Source: CBDCWA01 sp046048295 (GTDB lineage: Bacteria > Pseudomonadota > Alphaproteobacteria > Rhizobiales > Hyphomicrobiaceae). From it: DNA of 6,367 nt. Below the pieces are notes generated by a model, which ran no database searches, had not been told where the DNA came from, and saw nothing but the letters and a program-made list of their open reading frames with translations. The position numbers and the translations under genes were made by a program. Positions 5,463 through 6,367 of the stretch are shown one piece after another; positions within the stretch are counted from its first letter, which is position 1; each line of letters begins with the position of its first letter. The stretch lies in contig JBJOGJ010000226.1 in NCBI GenBank assembly GCA_046048295.1, positions 1 through 6,367 on the forward strand, read 5' to 3'.

Positions 5463-5502
5463 GACCTGCGACGACCAAACGGTTTCGTACAGATTGAAGA
5501 CG

Positions 5503-5507
5503 AAAGG
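5503..5507 (+). promoter_or_regulatory. Ribosome binding site of coxA
   Basis: GAAAGG ends ten bases before ATG 5518, a modest Shine-Dalgarno at the long end of normal spacing. The 55-bp coxB-coxA gap shows no terminator-like hairpin, so the two genes are likely one operon. Confidence 0.5.
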
Positions 5508-5517
5508 TTAGCGGCAA

Positions 5518-6367
5518 ATGAGCACCAGCTCGGCACATACAGCGCACCACGACGACCATACCCCGCGTGGACCTGCAAGGTGGTTGTTTTCCACCAACCA
5601 CAAAGACATCGGCACGATGTACCTGATATTCGCCATGGTGGCGGGTGTGATCGGCGGCGTCCTCAGCGTGTTCATGCGCATGGAGTTGCAGGATCCGGGG
5701 CTGCAGTATTTTGCCAATGGCCACATGTTCAACGTCTATGTGACGGCGCACGGCCTGATCATGGTGTTCTTCATGGTGATGCCAGCCATGATCGGCGGCT
5801 TCGGAAACTGGTTCGTGCCGCTGATGATCGGTGCGCCGGACATGGCGTTCCCGCGGATGAACAACATCTCGTTCTGGCTGCTGCCGGTCGCGTTCGCACT
5901 GCTGCTGCTGTCGCTGTTCGTCGAGGGACCGGCTGGCGGTTATGGTGTCGGCGCGGGTTGGACGGTCTATGCGCCGCTTTCGACGCTGACCGGACACCCG
6001 GGGCCGGCGATGGACTTCGCGATCCTTTCGCTGCATGTCGCCGGCGCGTCTTCGATCCTCGGTGCGATCAATTTCATCACCACGATCTTCAACATGCGTG
6101 CGCCGGGCATGACGCTGCACAAGATGCCCCTGTTCGTGTGGTCCGTGCTCATCACGGCCTTCCTGCTGCTGTTGTCGCTGCCGGTGCTCGCCGGGGCGAT
6201 CACCATGCTGCTGACGGACCGTAATTTCGGGACGACGTTCTTCGAGGCTGCCGGCGGCGGCGATCCCATCCTCTACCAGCACCTGTTCTGGTTCTTCGGC
6301 CATCCGGAGGTCTACATCCTCATCCTGCCGGGCTTCGGCATGATCAGCCAGATCGTTGCGACGTTCT
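5518..6367 (+). CDS. coxA: Cytochrome c oxidase subunit I (aa3-type), catalytic subunit (partial, C-terminus off the right edge)
   Basis: The first 283 residues are present, of roughly 530-560 usual for the family. Subunit I reduces O2 to water at the heme a3-CuB centre and pumps protons across the inner membrane. A His-rich cytoplasmic N-terminus (HTAHHDDH, 7-14) precedes the hallmark FSTNHKDIGTMYLIF. R54 in RMEL sits where the arginine contacting heme a is found, and H78 (TAHGLIM) is the first heme a ligand. The NWFVPLMIGAPDMAFPRMNN block carries the D-channel entry aspartate D108. GHPEVY (261-266) supplies CuB ligand H262, the proton-relay E264 and the cross-linked Y266, marking a type A1 heme-copper oxidase and not cbb3. 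Six of the expected twelve helices are reached. The remaining CuB histidines, K-channel lysine and second heme ligands lie outside the window. ATG 5518 matches the usual start. Assembly genes (ctaB, ctaG, coxC) would be expected downstream. Confidence 0.97.
   Translation, partial: MSTSSAHTAHHDDHTPRGPARWLFSTNHKDIGTMYLIFAMVAGVIGGVLSVFMRMELQDPGLQYFANGHMFNVYVTAHGLIMVFFMVMPAMIGGFGNWFVPLMIGAPDMAFPRMNNISFWLLPVAFALLLLSLFVEGPAGGYGVGAGWTVYAPLSTLTGHPGPAMDFAILSLHVAGASSILGAINFITTIFNMRAPGMTLHKMPLFVWSVLITAFLLLLSLPVLAGAITMLLTDRNFGTTFFEAAGGGDPILYQHLFWFFGHPEVYILILPGFGMISQIVATF

Noticed and set aside
5580..6224. Plus-strand open frame of 214 codons inside coxA
   Set aside because: It is an alternative frame over invariant CoxA motifs; its Ala/Arg/His-rich product is typical of a shadow.
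5398..6303. Minus-strand open frame of 301 codons opposite coxA
   Set aside because: It is a low-complexity Glu/Arg/His/Gln-rich shadow of the conserved CoxA coding sequence.
1..6367. Mobile element, CRISPR array, tRNA, rRNA or a novel multi-gene defence system
   Set aside because: No transposase, integrase, terminal repeats, direct repeat arrays or RNA gene signatures were seen; the genes are ordinary chromosomal families without a shared system.

Overview
The window reads as chromosomal DNA from a high-GC alphaproteobacterium, most likely Hyphomicrobiales and close to the Bradyrhizobium/Rhodopseudomonas/Afipia group. This rests on family-level recognition: an aa3-type cytochrome c oxidase coxB-coxA pair, an invasion-associated locus B (IalB) type periplasmic protein, a BcsS-type outer-membrane protein, a two-domain universal stress protein, and a Cache plus PAS_7 membrane sensor. 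No sequence search was possible, so genus is inference.

Layout. Five genes lie on the minus strand. Reading leftward from the middle of the window they are: an IalB-family protein (4149-3601), a BcsS-family beta-barrel (3399-2662), a tandem-domain universal stress protein (2546-1716), a small secreted four-cysteine protein (1701-1393), and the N-terminal 422 residues of a membrane sensor (1268 to the left edge, C-terminus missing). From about 4467 the plus strand carries coxB (subunit II) and then coxA (subunit I), which is cut by the right edge inside the CuB/tyrosine region. A 317-bp divergent intergenic region (4150-4466) must hold the control elements for both ialB and coxBA.

Function. 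CoxB and CoxA form the core of a proton-pumping terminal oxidase. CoxB keeps the complete CuA ligand set, and CoxA keeps the visible heme a ligand, the D-channel aspartate and the GHPEVY active-site motif. The minus-strand genes concern the cell envelope and stress, and nothing in the sequence ties them to the oxidase as one system. The usp gene and the small secreted gene are 14 bp apart and are probably co-transcribed. The sensor has its own 124-bp leader with two palindromes.

Points worth a second look: a charged insertion of roughly 35-40 residues in CoxB between the aromatic patch and the CuA domain; three CATTGC motifs spaced exactly 30 bp apart upstream of coxB, one beside a GCGA-N5-TCGC inverted repeat resembling RegR/ActR/PrrA-type sites; and a near-perfect 28-bp inverted repeat directly before the sensor start codon that could hide its ribosome binding site. 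I found no mobile element, CRISPR array, tRNA or rRNA, and no evident novel multi-gene system.
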